From: Flavobacteriales bacterium
Lineage (GTDB): Bacteria; Bacteroidota; Bacteroidia; Flavobacteriales_D; Cryomorphaceae
Assembly: GCA_022448105.1 (NCBI GenBank)
Contig: JAKVAV010000002.1
Coordinates: forward strand, 1 to 61,802
Direction of reading: 5' to 3'
Length of the DNA stretch: 61,802 bases
Position numbers and translations under genes: made by a program. Every line of letters starts with the position of its first letter. Within the stretch, counting starts at the first letter, position 1. Below, in pieces: positions 26,078-37,500 of the stretch. The notes below the pieces were generated by a model, which had not been told where the DNA came from, made no database searches, and saw only the letters and a program-made list of their open reading frames with translations.

Positions 26078-26941
26078 TTATACCACTTGAAATCCCGAAC
26101 GGTTTGGGCCAAAATTTTTTTTTCCGTTGCCAGATTTTTCCGTCCCACAGGATTGTACAGGCAAAGTCAGAATCAATCTCGCTGCTCGTTCATCATTGGA
26201 TCACTTTCGAATTGGGATTCCATAAAGGGGTTTTTTATCAGGACGGATTTCATGTTCCTGCTGTCCCAAAGTATTTAGTTCACCCTTGGCATTGACGCCA
26301 TGTCTTTTCATTGATCTCATCGCTTCATCTACCGTTGGCAATCTCCAAATATGTTTAGGTGCATCAGACAAGCATCGGACGTCTGTTATAAGATATTTGC
26401 AAATACTATTGGCCTCATACCATGTCACTCCATCTTTTGGCCAACTAGGGCCTTTAGGTAAACACAATGGAGATATATCGTCCTGAGTAATCTCTCTAGA
26501 TCGAAAGTTTTCATCATATGATATTCTACTTACACGAATGATCGGTTCAAAACCAAAGGCGACAAGTCTGATAAATGGTAAAAGCAAAATCATACGGCAT
26601 TTCTACTTCTACGATGTGAAATGGCTGAACCAGCAAAGAGGTCAAAGAACTATGAATGGAACAGAAGCGATGGGATTATTGACTAATTAATAAAGAGCTA
26701 CACCCACGAGAAGGAATACAAATGCGCCTAATCTGTTTTTGAAAATGAACATTAGAGATGGGGCAGTAGTGATGATCAAAGGGAATGAATACTGGAGAAA
26801 CATAAGTCCAACGTTTTCTCGAAAGAACTTGTGATACCATCCCTCGTGAAAGCTTTCAATTATTCCCCAGAATGCCCAAAAACAGGCCGTCATAATTGAA
26901 ATAGAGAAGGTAATCCAGCCGATGAATCGTTTCAATTTCAC
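26078..26941 (-). pseudogene. Decayed membrane-anchored FGE/SUMF1-like protein
   Basis: Reading the minus strand, 26941-26687 encodes a membrane part (84 aa, IGWITFSISIMTACFWAFWG..., with FHEGWYHKFF). Several stops follow (26593-26689), then the SUMF1-like part: GPSWPKDGVTWYEANSICKYL and IWRLPTVDEAMRSMKRHGVN. A frameshift at an A-run near 26240 moves to another frame, which reads PLWNPNSKVIQ, two TGA codons, TSSEIDSDFACTILWDG and ends GFQVV. Intact relatives known to me have a membrane N-terminus and a C-terminus with WWTSSE, so the two TGA codons replace two TGG. Multiple stops and at least one frameshift make it a pseudogene. Confidence 0.75.
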
Positions 26942-27008
26942 CCTCTAATAGGTTAAATAGTATTGGGTGAAATTACAATTGAAAATTAGGAATCTTGTTT
27001 TCGTTAAT

Positions 27009-27167
27009 TTACTGAGTCAAAAGCGGCCCAATAGCCGTTCCTATTGCGGCACCAATGGCGACACCGAGTGCTAAGTCTCCTGGGCTTCCTGCTATTGCGG
27101 CTCCCACTCCTAATGCTGCTCCTGAGCCAGCTCCGCTTTTGTTTGGTTCATTCTTTTTTATAATCAT
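27009..27167 (-). CDS. Small glycine-zipper protein
   Basis: 52 aa, ATG at 27165-27167, stop at 27009-27011. A short basic head (MIIKKNEPNK) is followed by a Gly/Ala-rich hydrophobic body with small residues at regular spacing (SGAGSGAALGVGAAIAG, then LALGVAIGAAIGTAIGPLL). That is the glycine-zipper pattern of helix-packing peptides, including class II bacteriocin-like and membrane-inserting peptides. It lies between two pseudogenes on the same strand. The frame shows no internal damage, unlike its neighbours. A real gene is plausible, but compositional coincidence cannot be excluded. No leader-peptide GG site or immunity gene is visible. Confidence 0.5.
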   Translation of the reverse strand: MIIKKNEPNKSGAGSGAALGVGAAIAGSPGDLALGVAIGAAIGTAIGPLLTQ

Positions 27168-27190
27168 TATCTATGATTTTGCAGCTGTGA

Positions 27191-28292
27191 TTAAATTATG
27201 GGTAATCCGCTTGGAACACTTTCTGGAATTGAGCGATCGAAATTGGGATCGTTAATTACTTCCTTAAAACGATGAAGTCTTTCACGTGCGAACTTGTTTG
27301 AAGATTTAGCTTAAAGCATTTAAAATCAGGTGCCACGCCTCCACTAGAAACTTTCGATTGTCGACTTCTTATTCTTTCTTAGATGCCTATCACCTCTTCT
27401 GTTGTCCCTTGAGTACCATTGTGCATTTCAGTTGCTGTATATGTGAGATTTCATAGTGTTGGTGTCTTAAAGATGTATTTTCCGTTGCCTCTATCGTAAT
27501 TTTCTAAGTCAGAATGGTCTTCAACTCCAAGGTAATTAAGTCTATAATCGCTAAATATCAGCATAAACGTGGTGGCATCCATCGTAACCAGTTGATATAA
27601 ATGCTTCCTCCTCCTATTTGCAGAGCGTTCATGGCGTTCACATCTCCACGCGTGTAACGATCAAAAGGAGCGATTGGGGTTATAAGAGTTCTTTCATAAG
27701 TAGCGATCGCTTTGGTGATTCTTTCTATTGTAACCGTTGAATCAGAGAAGGCTTTTGAGAAAAGCTCTCTATACTCTTCTATACTTGTTACTTTTTTCTC
27801 AAGAGATTCAATGTAAGCACTTTCAGGAAGTTCGTTGCCTTTCATCTCCGCAGTACTGAGTAGCGGTTCCATGCATTGATCTTCTAGAGAAAGTGCTCGA
27901 TTATCCCAAAACTGAGGGCTCTTTTCTGGATCGGTATTACCATCTATGTCAATACCATTAAAAGCTGCGTTGAGAATCGTTGGTGCATTGCGCAAGGTTT
28001 TTATTCCTTTTGGAAAACCATTTGATCTATCTAGACCATCAGCAAATCTTTTGGCAGGAGAGTGGCAAGAGGCGCAGGAGATTTTATTATTTGCCGAAAG
28101 TATAGGATCAAAGAAGAGCTTCTTTCCCAATTCAACTTTCTCAGGAGTTATTGGATTGTTCGAGGGAGCTGGCGCTTCTTTAGTGAGGGCTCCGATATTG
28201 AAACTGCTAATGAAGGAATTCTCCAAAAAATTAAAGCTCTGAGATAGAATTAAAAGAACGAAGACAGCGAGGTATTTGGATATTGTTTTCAT
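27191..28292 (-). pseudogene. Decayed di-heme cytochrome c peroxidase (MauG/CcpA family)
   Basis: The start MKTISKYLAVFVLL (28292) is a signal peptide. The first half is intact: KKLFFDPILSANNKISCASCHSP with heme site CASCH, then RNAPTILNAAFNG and QFWDNRALSLEDQ. Near 27600 the frame breaks. The second heme site survives in another frame only as GYDGCHH (27572-27586), where the first Cys of CxxCH has become Tyr. A further frame gives FSDYRLNYLGVEDHSDLENY and FKTPTL, then TGA at 27451-27453 where Arg (CGA) is expected, then MHNGTQGTTEEVIG. The end DPNFDRSIPESVPSGLP stops at 27191. With frameshifts, a stop and a lost heme ligand, it is a clear pseudogene. Confidence 0.88.
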
Positions 28293-28612
28293 CACAAATA
28301 ATTGAGGTTTAAAATTGTGGATGCGGCCCTCCACAATCTTGACCTTGCATGCCAATCATTTGACACTTTGTGCTAATGAGTAATAGAGGAAGGGTGATCT
28401 AAAGGGTGAGTGGCCTTTTTAGAATCGGATATTCAGACCGTAAGCCATAGATAATGGTTGTCTCGGTTGAACCTAATCCAATGCTTGTTTCGGTTCATAG
28501 CTTTGAACTTTTCGCCGAAGCGCCACTCTTCAATTAGAATGAAATTACTGTTTAAACGGCTGAACATTTATGAACCAATAACCCGCAGAATCAATTGGTC
28601 CTTTTGAAATAC

Positions 28613-28643
28613 TTGACAAGTTGACTCGCTTGGGGTACCTTTG
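28613..28643 (+). promoter_or_regulatory. Promoter of the vWA T9SS gene
   Basis: TTG at 28613-28615, a 20-bp spacer, then TACCTTTG at 28636-28643, a full match to TAnnTTTG. The ATG used here is at 28717, giving a leader of about 65 nt. No other feature is visible in the surrounding 28356-28680 region. Confidence 0.75.
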
Positions 28644-28716
28644 CCATCAAACTGAAACCTCGTCATAATCCATTTAACCATTGACGAGAGAATATTTTAA
28701 CCCAAATTTAGATGCT

Positions 28717-31362
28717 ATGAGTATAGATTTTTACTCTTATGTCCGAACCACTTTAACTAAGGTTGGAGAACTTTCGAAAGGACTTCTACTAGCGACAGTG
28801 GCAGTTCTCTTTAGCCTTACGCAAATTAACGCGCAAGAGGCTGTAGACAAACCACAAGACAAGAATTCCGAATTTGAAGTTTACACTTCAAGCGTGGATG
28901 CTGCCGCATGGGAAGATCCCAATGTAGTAAAGAATATGTCTTTTGCTAAGAATGACCTTATTGATGCGGTTGAGAACCCAAATTTGAACGAAACTGTGAC
29001 ATGTTCGCAGTTAAGAGTAACACTTCTCCTGGATGAATCGGGTTCTATTTTGAACAGAGATGGTATTGAGCAGGTAGAAGATGCAACATTGGCCCTTGCA
29101 GAAGTACTCCTTGGTACACCAGCTTTGCTGTCAATTGTTGAGTTTGAAAATCAGGCAAGAACGATTTTCCCTCCAGCACCAGTAGATGCTCAATATTTAC
29201 TTGACCTTGCGGCATACCTTTCTGACGACAGTTTAGAAGTGGAGATCGATGGTAATTTGGTTATGGAAACTTATGACCCTACTCTTGATTTCCTTAATCT
29301 GCCATGTCCATTTGGAAACACTAACTGGGAGGCTGGTCTGCTCGAAGCGAGACTAAATGCTCCAAACTTATTGATCTTTCTGACAGACGGTGAGCCAGTA
29401 TCTCGTGTCGATGATACAAATCCATGTGGATTCGTTGTAGGTGGGGGAACTGTTCCTAACCTGAATGCTGCAATCGAAGTAGCTAATGACTTGAGAGAGG
29501 AAGATGGTGTTCATATGTTTGGATACGGAGTTGGAAACGGAATCAATGTCGGGAGCCGTCTAGCTAACCTTCAATTAACAACTGGCGAGGATGAATACCT
29601 TCCTGCGGGAGGTGACATTTTTGTTGATGACTTTTCTACTGGTGAATTCGAAGACCTAGCTGCAGGACTATCTGCTGGGTTGAACGCTATTTGTGGTATT
29701 CAGTTAGACATCAACAAATCGGCAGAGCCTAACCAAATTTGTGGAGAAGAGACAGTAACTTATACTATTTCTATCGACAACCTTGGAAACGACAACAATG
29801 GAACTTTATCAGACGAAGCTGTAAACATTGTGGTTGAAGATTTACTGCCAGTTGGTTTTGTTCTTGATGCAGTACCTGCGGGAGCAGTATTCGACGGAAC
29901 TACTTTGACTTGGAACTTCGCTTCAATTGCAGAAGATGGAAACCTTTCGATTTCTTACTCTGGTAATTTCCCGGGGGCGAATGGGAATTATGTAAACACA
30001 GCTTCAGTTGATGCTTCCAATGCTCTTGAGGCAGGCACAGAGGCGACGGTGACCAAGACAAATTTGATTCAAACAGAATTTGATGAAGAAGCGTGTTTGA
30101 GTTTTGATTTGGCGGCCTCTAACTATGTTGCTAATCCAGACGTAGGACAAGATGAAACGATTACCGAAAGTGGAACTGTTCTGATTATTGGTACAAACGA
30201 CGCAGGGTGTCCAGTTGAAGCAACTATTAATGTGTTGATCAATCAGGTTGCAGATCCAATAGCAGACAATCAAGGAATCATTTGTGGAAGCAGTTTTGTA
30301 TGGGATAAGAACGGAGTAGAGTACACTCCTGAGAATTACAACGAAAACAATCCACCAGTAGTTCTAGAAGATGAGAATGATCCATGTTCTCCTTCTCATG
30401 TGCTCATTCTAAGCTTTGAAATGCCAATGGTACTTCCTGGAGACCCCCTACCAGTAGAAGTTTGTGATGAAGCTCCTAGCAATATTATACCACTTCCTGG
30501 TGGTGCAGAGTATGTTGTACTAAGTGTAAATGATGATCAGACAATCACCACAACAGGAGGTACATTTCCTCTTGCTCCTGAGGTAGCCCTTGTTCCTCTA
30601 GAAGGACTGGGTCAAGGTGGGGGTTGCGACCCTGTAGCTCAGTTTTTGTTCTCGCTAACTGACGGTTGCGTTTCAGTAAATCCGGTACTTGGTTGTACGG
30701 ACATATCAGCATGCAACTTTAATCCTAACGCAACCGAAGACGATGGATCTTGTCTTATTCCTAATGACTGTTTCGTGTGTGACGATGAAGAACTAGTACC
30801 AGTTGATTTCCCTGCAGTGGATGTTAACAGCATCAACACTGAGTTTACAGGAGATGGATATCAACTGACTTGGGCACCTGTTCTAGGGCAAATCGGTTGC
30901 CAAATTCAAGGTAGAAGAGTATCAGATCAAGCATTAATCGGAAAAAATGCCCTCTTCGGTGAGAGCGTAGGTTCCTTGTTTTATGCAGGATCTGCTTTAG
31001 ATATCGATACAGAATATGCATGGAGAGTACGATGTGGTTGTTCAGATGATCCAGTAGTTGTTGGACCTTGGTCTCCTTGGCAATACTTCACTACACCCAG
31101 CGGATCATCTATTCAGACCAATCCAAATCCAACCGATGGTCATGCGGTAATAAGTTTCCAAGTGAACCAAACTGCAATGACTACTTTGGAGGTATTTGAC
31201 ATGAGAGGAACTAGCGTGAGCCAGTTATTCAACCAAGTTGCAAATGCTGAGCAAGAGTACAGAATTGATTTAAGTGGAGCTTCTCTACCTAATGGTATCT
31301 ACATTGCTCGGCTAGTAACGAACAATGAAGCAGTGATGCATAAGATCCAAATCGCCAGATAA
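28717..31362 (+). CDS. vWA and DUF11 T9SS surface protein
   Basis: 881 aa from the ATG at 28717 (a TTG at 28681 is also open). It has an extended signal region (basic head, then LLLATVAVLFSL, ending NAQ). The vWA domain (about 95-325) has MIDAS residues in LLLDESGSI and FLTDGEP, so it should bind a divalent metal and a protein ligand. A DUF11/isopeptide-type beta domain follows (about 330-450; TYTISIDNLGNDN...FSISYSG-like strands). Beyond that are a PKD-like region, a GCTDISACNFNPNATEDDG motif common in marine secreted proteins, a Fn3-like module (WAPVLGQIGCQI, WRVRCGCSDDP) and a type A sorting domain ending KIQIAR. Likely a surface adhesin. Confidence 0.88.
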   Translation: MSIDFYSYVRTTLTKVGELSKGLLLATVAVLFSLTQINAQEAVDKPQDKNSEFEVYTSSVDAAAWEDPNVVKNMSFAKNDLIDAVENPNLNETVTCSQLRVTLLLDESGSILNRDGIEQVEDATLALAEVLLGTPALLSIVEFENQARTIFPPAPVDAQYLLDLAAYLSDDSLEVEIDGNLVMETYDPTLDFLNLPCPFGNTNWEAGLLEARLNAPNLLIFLTDGEPVSRVDDTNPCGFVVGGGTVPNLNAAIEVANDLREEDGVHMFGYGVGNGINVGSRLANLQLTTGEDEYLPAGGDIFVDDFSTGEFEDLAAGLSAGLNAICGIQLDINKSAEPNQICGEETVTYTISIDNLGNDNNGTLSDEAVNIVVEDLLPVGFVLDAVPAGAVFDGTTLTWNFASIAEDGNLSISYSGNFPGANGNYVNTASVDASNALEAGTEATVTKTNLIQTEFDEEACLSFDLAASNYVANPDVGQDETITESGTVLIIGTNDAGCPVEATINVLINQVADPIADNQGIICGSSFVWDKNGVEYTPENYNENNPPVVLEDENDPCSPSHVLILSFEMPMVLPGDPLPVEVCDEAPSNIIPLPGGAEYVVLSVNDDQTITTTGGTFPLAPEVALVPLEGLGQGGGCDPVAQFLFSLTDGCVSVNPVLGCTDISACNFNPNATEDDGSCLIPNDCFVCDDEELVPVDFPAVDVNSINTEFTGDGYQLTWAPVLGQIGCQIQGRRVSDQALIGKNALFGESVGSLFYAGSALDIDTEYAWRVRCGCSDDPVVVGPWSPWQYFTTPSGSSIQTNPNPTDGHAVISFQVNQTAMTTLEVFDMRGTSVSQLFNQVANAEQEYRIDLSGASLPNGIYIARLVTNNEAVMHKIQIAR

Positions 31363-31513
31363 AAGGCAACTTGATAAATTGATCAGACGACTAGTCCCCT
31401 CTGCCGAGCGGTGGAGGGCGGTTGGTTGTTAAGACCTTCAGACAGCGTAGGCAGTTATTTTTTGCAATGTGAACAATGTGATTGCCTAGTACCACCTGCA
31501 TTACACAGATGTG

Positions 31514-34500
31514 ATGACAGCTATTATTGCCGGACAACGAGCATTCATTATTTTTACTTCAGTGATCAAAAAGCTGACGGAGAGTTTCATAATTAAAGAG
31601 GTTGCGAGAAGTGCAAAGTTCATTGCTTTGATTTTCACACTCATGATCTTGCCACTCGGGAGCTTTTCACAGTATGGTCCTATGGGTATCGGCAACGGTG
31701 ATGGATCTGCAACCTCCGCAGGGCCACAGCCAAAATTGATTCTTTGGTTGGACGGTAGCAGCGCAGAGCCATACATCAATAATGCTCCTGTCTCGCAATG
31801 GACCGACAAAAGCGGAAACGGACATCACTTTCTGCCAACAGGTATATACAATCCCGTTTTGAGAACAGGAGGTCCACCCTTTGGAGGCCCTAGAGGTGCT
31901 TTTCCTGGTTCACCGAATAGACCATGCGTTAGGTTTGCCAATCTTGATGACCAGATGGAGTGCGCCAACTTTGAGCTCACTGGAAATGGTTACACCATTT
32001 ATTTCATAGTTGAATCTAGTGATAATAACTATGGACTAATTACCTATTCAACAGCAACTAGCGGTCAGGAGATGTCCATATACAATGACAATGGAATTAG
32101 ACAACAAATGCTCAGTTCCATTGATCGATCCTCGGCCGTCGGTGACATAAGCACTGGTAATTGGAATTATGGAGGAATACTTCTGGCAACATCTGATGGT
32201 TACAATTGGGAATACAATAGGACTAATCATTATGAGGGCGGTTACAGTGCTTTCAACGGAATAAACTTTGCTGCCAATGGTTCAGCGATGATTGGTGATA
32301 TTCCAAACCCAACGGATACCTATCCATCTGCAGACGAGTTTACAGGTGGGATAGCCGAGATCATTATCTATGAAGGAAGGCTCAACAGGCCAGCTACAAG
32401 GCTGATGAGGACCTACTTTTGGTTAAAGTACGGTTTAAGTGGAGCTAGCAGTGGTTGGGATAAAATGAACAACAGCAACTCGGCTGGGAGTGAATTCGGC
32501 GGTAGATGTTATACCCCGATTGGCATCGGTCGTGACTCAGAAAATCCCAACGCTGGTTCGATAAACGAAGCTAGATCAGAAGGATTAGTTCTTAGAGTGA
32601 ATTCAACGGAGTGGACACAGACGAGAACCTATCTCTGTGCGGCAGTGCAAGGCGGTGCCGTGACCGGGCCGACTCCTAATACTGTCGTGACACAAGGCTT
32701 AGCCAGTCTTCCTACGGTTATTAATCGTTGGAGTCGATTGTGGGAAATCAATGGTGCGGATAACACCAATCAGATTTATCAAGTCGGTTTTGATTTCGGT
32801 GAAGGTATAAATGGAGATGTTCCACAGAATCCAGAAAATTTTGTACTTCTATACAGAGATAATCCAACTTCTGGCGATTTCTCAGTGCTTCCCGTTTCGA
32901 ACAGCAACAAGTTTATTCTTGATGACGAAATAGTCTTCAGAGTTTCAAGATCCCAATTAACTACACCGAATAGGTATTACACAGTTGGTACCACCGACGC
33001 TTCAAGTTCATTGACGGGTCAAATTCAGAGAACGTGGTATGCCTATCAAAGCGGAGATTGGAGTGACCCACTTACTTGGACTCTTGATGGGAGTAGTGCG
33101 CCTGTCTATGTGAATCCTGGAAACTCTGTTCCAAATGTCTTTGATAACGTCTATATCGATGCTGGTAGAACGGTTGATTTGGATATGACTCTTCCTCAAC
33201 ACGGAACACTTACTGTGATTGGTACTTTAGACATGGGTTCTGCTGATCAACCAAACTTCGCTGAAATAAGAGGATCCGGGACAATACGCTGCACCTCAGG
33301 AAATTTTCCTCTTGGAAATTCGGCGCCATTTGCTGATCCAATTATTGGGGGAACTCTTGAGTACTATGGAGCTGGTGGATTTGAGCAGACCGATGATTTG
33401 CTAGTCAATAAATTAAAAATTGATCTCAACAGTGCCAATTCGACCATAACCTTAGCGGCAGATTTAACCACAAATGGTTTTTTCGAGGTAAATCGAGGAA
33501 CATTCATAATCAACGATGATGCAAGTACAATAAGACAGATTACGTCATTTGATCGTGTGTTGGTCGAGTCTCAAGGGAAGCTAATTGTGAGTGATGATCC
33601 TGGAGTGAGGAAACACGAATGGTATTTTCATGATGATCTGATCAATAATGGAGGGGAAATTCGATTCACGAACAGAACCACAGCGAACTATACTGCCTAC
33701 TCATCACCTGAGACGGTTGATATCGTTGAAGCATTCTTCGTAAGTGCAAATCAGAATCAAGAGCTCAGAGCAAACGGGTTGAGCTACTTCTCCAGAATCA
33801 TCATGGACAAGGGAATTGATCAGACTTACACTTTGTCCATAAGTAGTAACAACTCTAATCACTTTAAGCTACTAGGTCCTTGTAATGATGGACATCCGAA
33901 CTCGTCTTACATTAATGAAGCTGGCAACCAGAATTCGTTTGCCATGATCAATGGAACCGCTGAGATCAAAGAGAATATCTTTATTCCTCTTCAAATCAAC
34001 TCGGGGAACTACAACATTAACAACACTGTTCAGCTATGGGTAAATGGCGGCGAGGTAACTAAGGGCCCTCTTGGAGGAGGAGGAAGTAGTGAGGCAATTG
34101 TTCCTTATGGGACGGTAAAAGTGACTAGTGGTGTTTTGAATGCTTTGTGTCGAAGTGGACTGACGACTCGTGACAATGGCTTGGTGCAAGTAGATGGTGG
34201 GGAGATAAATACCAACCAGATCAGAACTTCGGTGTTAGGAGCCGAGAATATTGGAGGGCTAATCATAAATGATGGAACCGTCAATATTGATGGTACCTTG
34301 CCCGGAGGTACACAACCGAATTTCTACACACTAAGTCTTACATATCCAGGAAACCTCTTTCGTATGACAGGAGGTGTCCTGAATATTACCGGACCCTCGA
34401 GTAGTGGACTCGTATTCATAAATTCTGATCCTCAAAACACAAGTGTTACTGGAGGTACAATGAATTTGAATATTTCCAATACTTCGGATAACCACATGAT

Positions 34501-37500
34501 TACAAGTCGCGCTGCATTCTGGAATTTGACTTTAATCCGATCTAGTACATCTGGAACCAACCGTAATTTTAAGGTAGCAGCCGGTGACTCGGGGCCAGGC
34601 GGGGTTGATAACGAAGAACTACCTCTTCAAGACTTGGTAATCAAGAATAACCTTAGCATTACAGGGCCAAATTCTCCCAAACTGCAAATGGGAATTGCAG
34701 GTGATCCGGCCGATCTATATATTGATGGTAATTTGACAATAGGCAGTGGTTGTGAATACATTCACAATGACAACACAACCTATTTTGTTGGTCGTCCGAA
34801 TTCAAGTTTGACTTTTGGAGGAAGTACAACTTTTCCTTTTGGAAATGTAGTCGTTGATAAAGACTTGGATTCTAGGTCTGTGAGTATTCAACCTACTGGG
34901 CCAACTAGTTCAATGGATATCCTTGGTAATTTCAGTATTGAGCGAGGGTCATTTGAAAATGCAAACAGAAACGTTATAGTAAGAGGAAATGTTAGAATCA
35001 AATCCCGATTCGGTAATTTTACTTCAGGGGGAAGATTGTTTTTGCAAGGAATAACGGGTCGACAAAGGATTTTTTCTGAAGGAGGCAGTATTTCTACAAT
35101 GTTTATTGTTAACCCTGATGGTGTAGAGTTGGTCAATGATAGATTAACGATTCTTCAAAGAATCTTTTTTTCATCAGGATCCCTTTTTATTGGTGATCAA
35201 ACTCTGAGAATTCAATCAACTAATTCCAGCTATCTACAAAGTTTCAACTCTACAGATAAATTTATCGTTTGTAGCGGGAATCCTTCCGCAGGGGGCCTAG
35301 AGATACTTAATTATGAGCCTGCACAGAACATAGTATTTCCAGTTGGAGTTAGCACTGGTAATGGAATTAAATATACGCCAACAAATATTTATATTAACAG
35401 TAACTGGGTTGACACAGGTTATGTGCGAGTTACTCCGGTTGACACATTGCTGACTAGCTCCGACTTGGATGGTGCTGAGGACTACTTGAACTTTCACTGG
35501 AAGGTATCACATTCTGAGTATAGCAGTGTACCCAATGTAACCCATAGATTCATCTACCAGCAAGACGATGTGCGCGGTACGGATGAATCAACCTTTGAAT
35601 CGGGAAGGGTATTAAGCACTCTGCCCTTTACCCGAACTCTAGACAATGCTCCAGCTTCTCCTCATGTAAATACGTCTTCCAACCAGATCTTTTACAACGG
35701 ATCTGACGTCGCACAATCTACAACAGGGAGTGGAACTCCACTGGTTAATGCTGATTACTCTGCTGGAGCCGCGGATCGATTTCCGATTGGATCTTCACCA
35801 GATGTGTTTTTTTCTCGTTCAGCCACAGTAGGGGCAGCTTGGGATAATCCCGCTAATTGGAACAAATTACAAGATTGCCCTGCTTGTGTCGATGTTTACA
35901 GCAACCACAGTTCATCCCAACCGGCTACTTTGGAATACCCTGAAAGTGGAGATATCGCTGTAATAGGTTTCAATGTTGACAATGGTTCCATGAAGCCACA
36001 CGTGTATGCGCCACCTGCTGGAGGTATTGAAGCAGCACAAGTTGTTTTTACCCCATTACAAGATGTGAGTGGAAACTCTCAGCCAAGATACAATGGACCA
36101 TCAAGCGTGGATTTAGGAATACTAAGACCCAGCTTAGAAATCGTAAATACGTCTGACATAATTAGAGTGGGGCAAATTACGGGAGAAGGAGCATTAATTC
36201 TAAAGGACAATATTGATTTAGGTGTAACTGATTTGGGAGGCTTTTTAGCGGAAGATTCATCTGTTGTCGTAATTGACGAGAGTTCAGGTGCGCCATTCAA
36301 GCTTGATTTCATTTCAGCATCTCTGCCAAATTTATTTATTGCAACGGGAGAGCCAAGCATCACGGCTGATCTTACAATAAGAGGGAATCTAGAGATAGCG
36401 GGAACATCAAAACTAATCTTAAACGAATCTGACGATGGTGATGTTTTCGTTGATGGTGATCTAATTCTGGATAAGTATCAATTGGCTGCCGGAAATCCCA
36501 CAATCTATTTCAATAAGGACGGTTCTAGCAAATCAATTACCATTGGAGGTGATCTAAAGCTTCTTGGATCCACTGCTTACATCGGCTTCAGCCCTGAGGT
36601 CTCTGGTCCATCAGATCCACCTGAGCCATGGACTCCAGATGAGATTTCACCTTTTATCTGGTTCGATGCTACAGAGGGGGTTACCTCAACAGGAGGTTTT
36701 GTGTCTGCATGGCAGAATCAAGGCATGGGCGCGTATACTGCCACTCAGTCTGATAACCTGAAAAGGCCATCCGTTCAAGTTGGGCTTAATGGAATTAATA
36801 CACTTCGTTTTGACGGGGTAGATGACTTTTTGGAAATACCTCATTCAAATGAGTTTAACATTGCCGCTAGCGAAGACTTCGAAATATTTTCAGTAGCACA
36901 ATTTAATGATCCTGTTGCCTTAACAGAGCCTGACTTTTCTGTTATGTTCGCAAAAGGAAAGACTAGCGATCGTGAGTTCATGTTCTATTTAGCCATTCGG
37001 AAATACAGACTTTACATGGACCGAGGGAGAATGAGGGTGGAAGCGCCCAATAATCATACAACTGCTCCAAATTTGGGTTGGGCGAGACGCCAGGGAAATA
37101 ACGCCAAATTATTTAACACGGTGGGTGGTAATGCTTCAAGAGGAAATGTGGGTAACGGTAGAATGGACGGAAATACTCATAACGTCACAATTGGAGCAGC
37201 TGAGGATGGTACTATTCGATTTATGGATGGTGACATTGGCGAGATTATCATGTTCAAAAGGGCACTAACAAGCAATGAAAGACAGAGAGTTGAAGGTTGG
37301 CTAGCTCATAAGTGGGGATTGCAAAATGAACTTCCTGTTGGGCACCCGTATAGAACCATTCCACCATTTATTGGTGTTGAAACCGACGAAACATCAAGAC
37401 TCATAGTCGAGGGAGATATTGTTCAGGATTTAACGAATGCAAGTTCTATGAACAATGGAATTGAGCTTTATGATATTGATGCTGAGGCATCCTTTGTTAA

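Noticed and set aside
26078-26941. TGA read as Trp (alternative genetic code) at the WW site of the FGE-like sequence.
   Set aside because: Other genes here end in TGA (for example mltG) and use TGG for Trp, and this locus has frameshifts and further stops, so decay explains it better.
27055-27255. A plus-strand open frame of 66 codons.
   Set aside because: Pro/Ala-rich shadow of the minus-strand glycine-zipper gene.
31397-31418. Hairpin CCCTC...GAGGG after the vWA gene as a terminator.
   Set aside because: The stem is short and interrupted and there is no T-run, so I left it out of the feature list.
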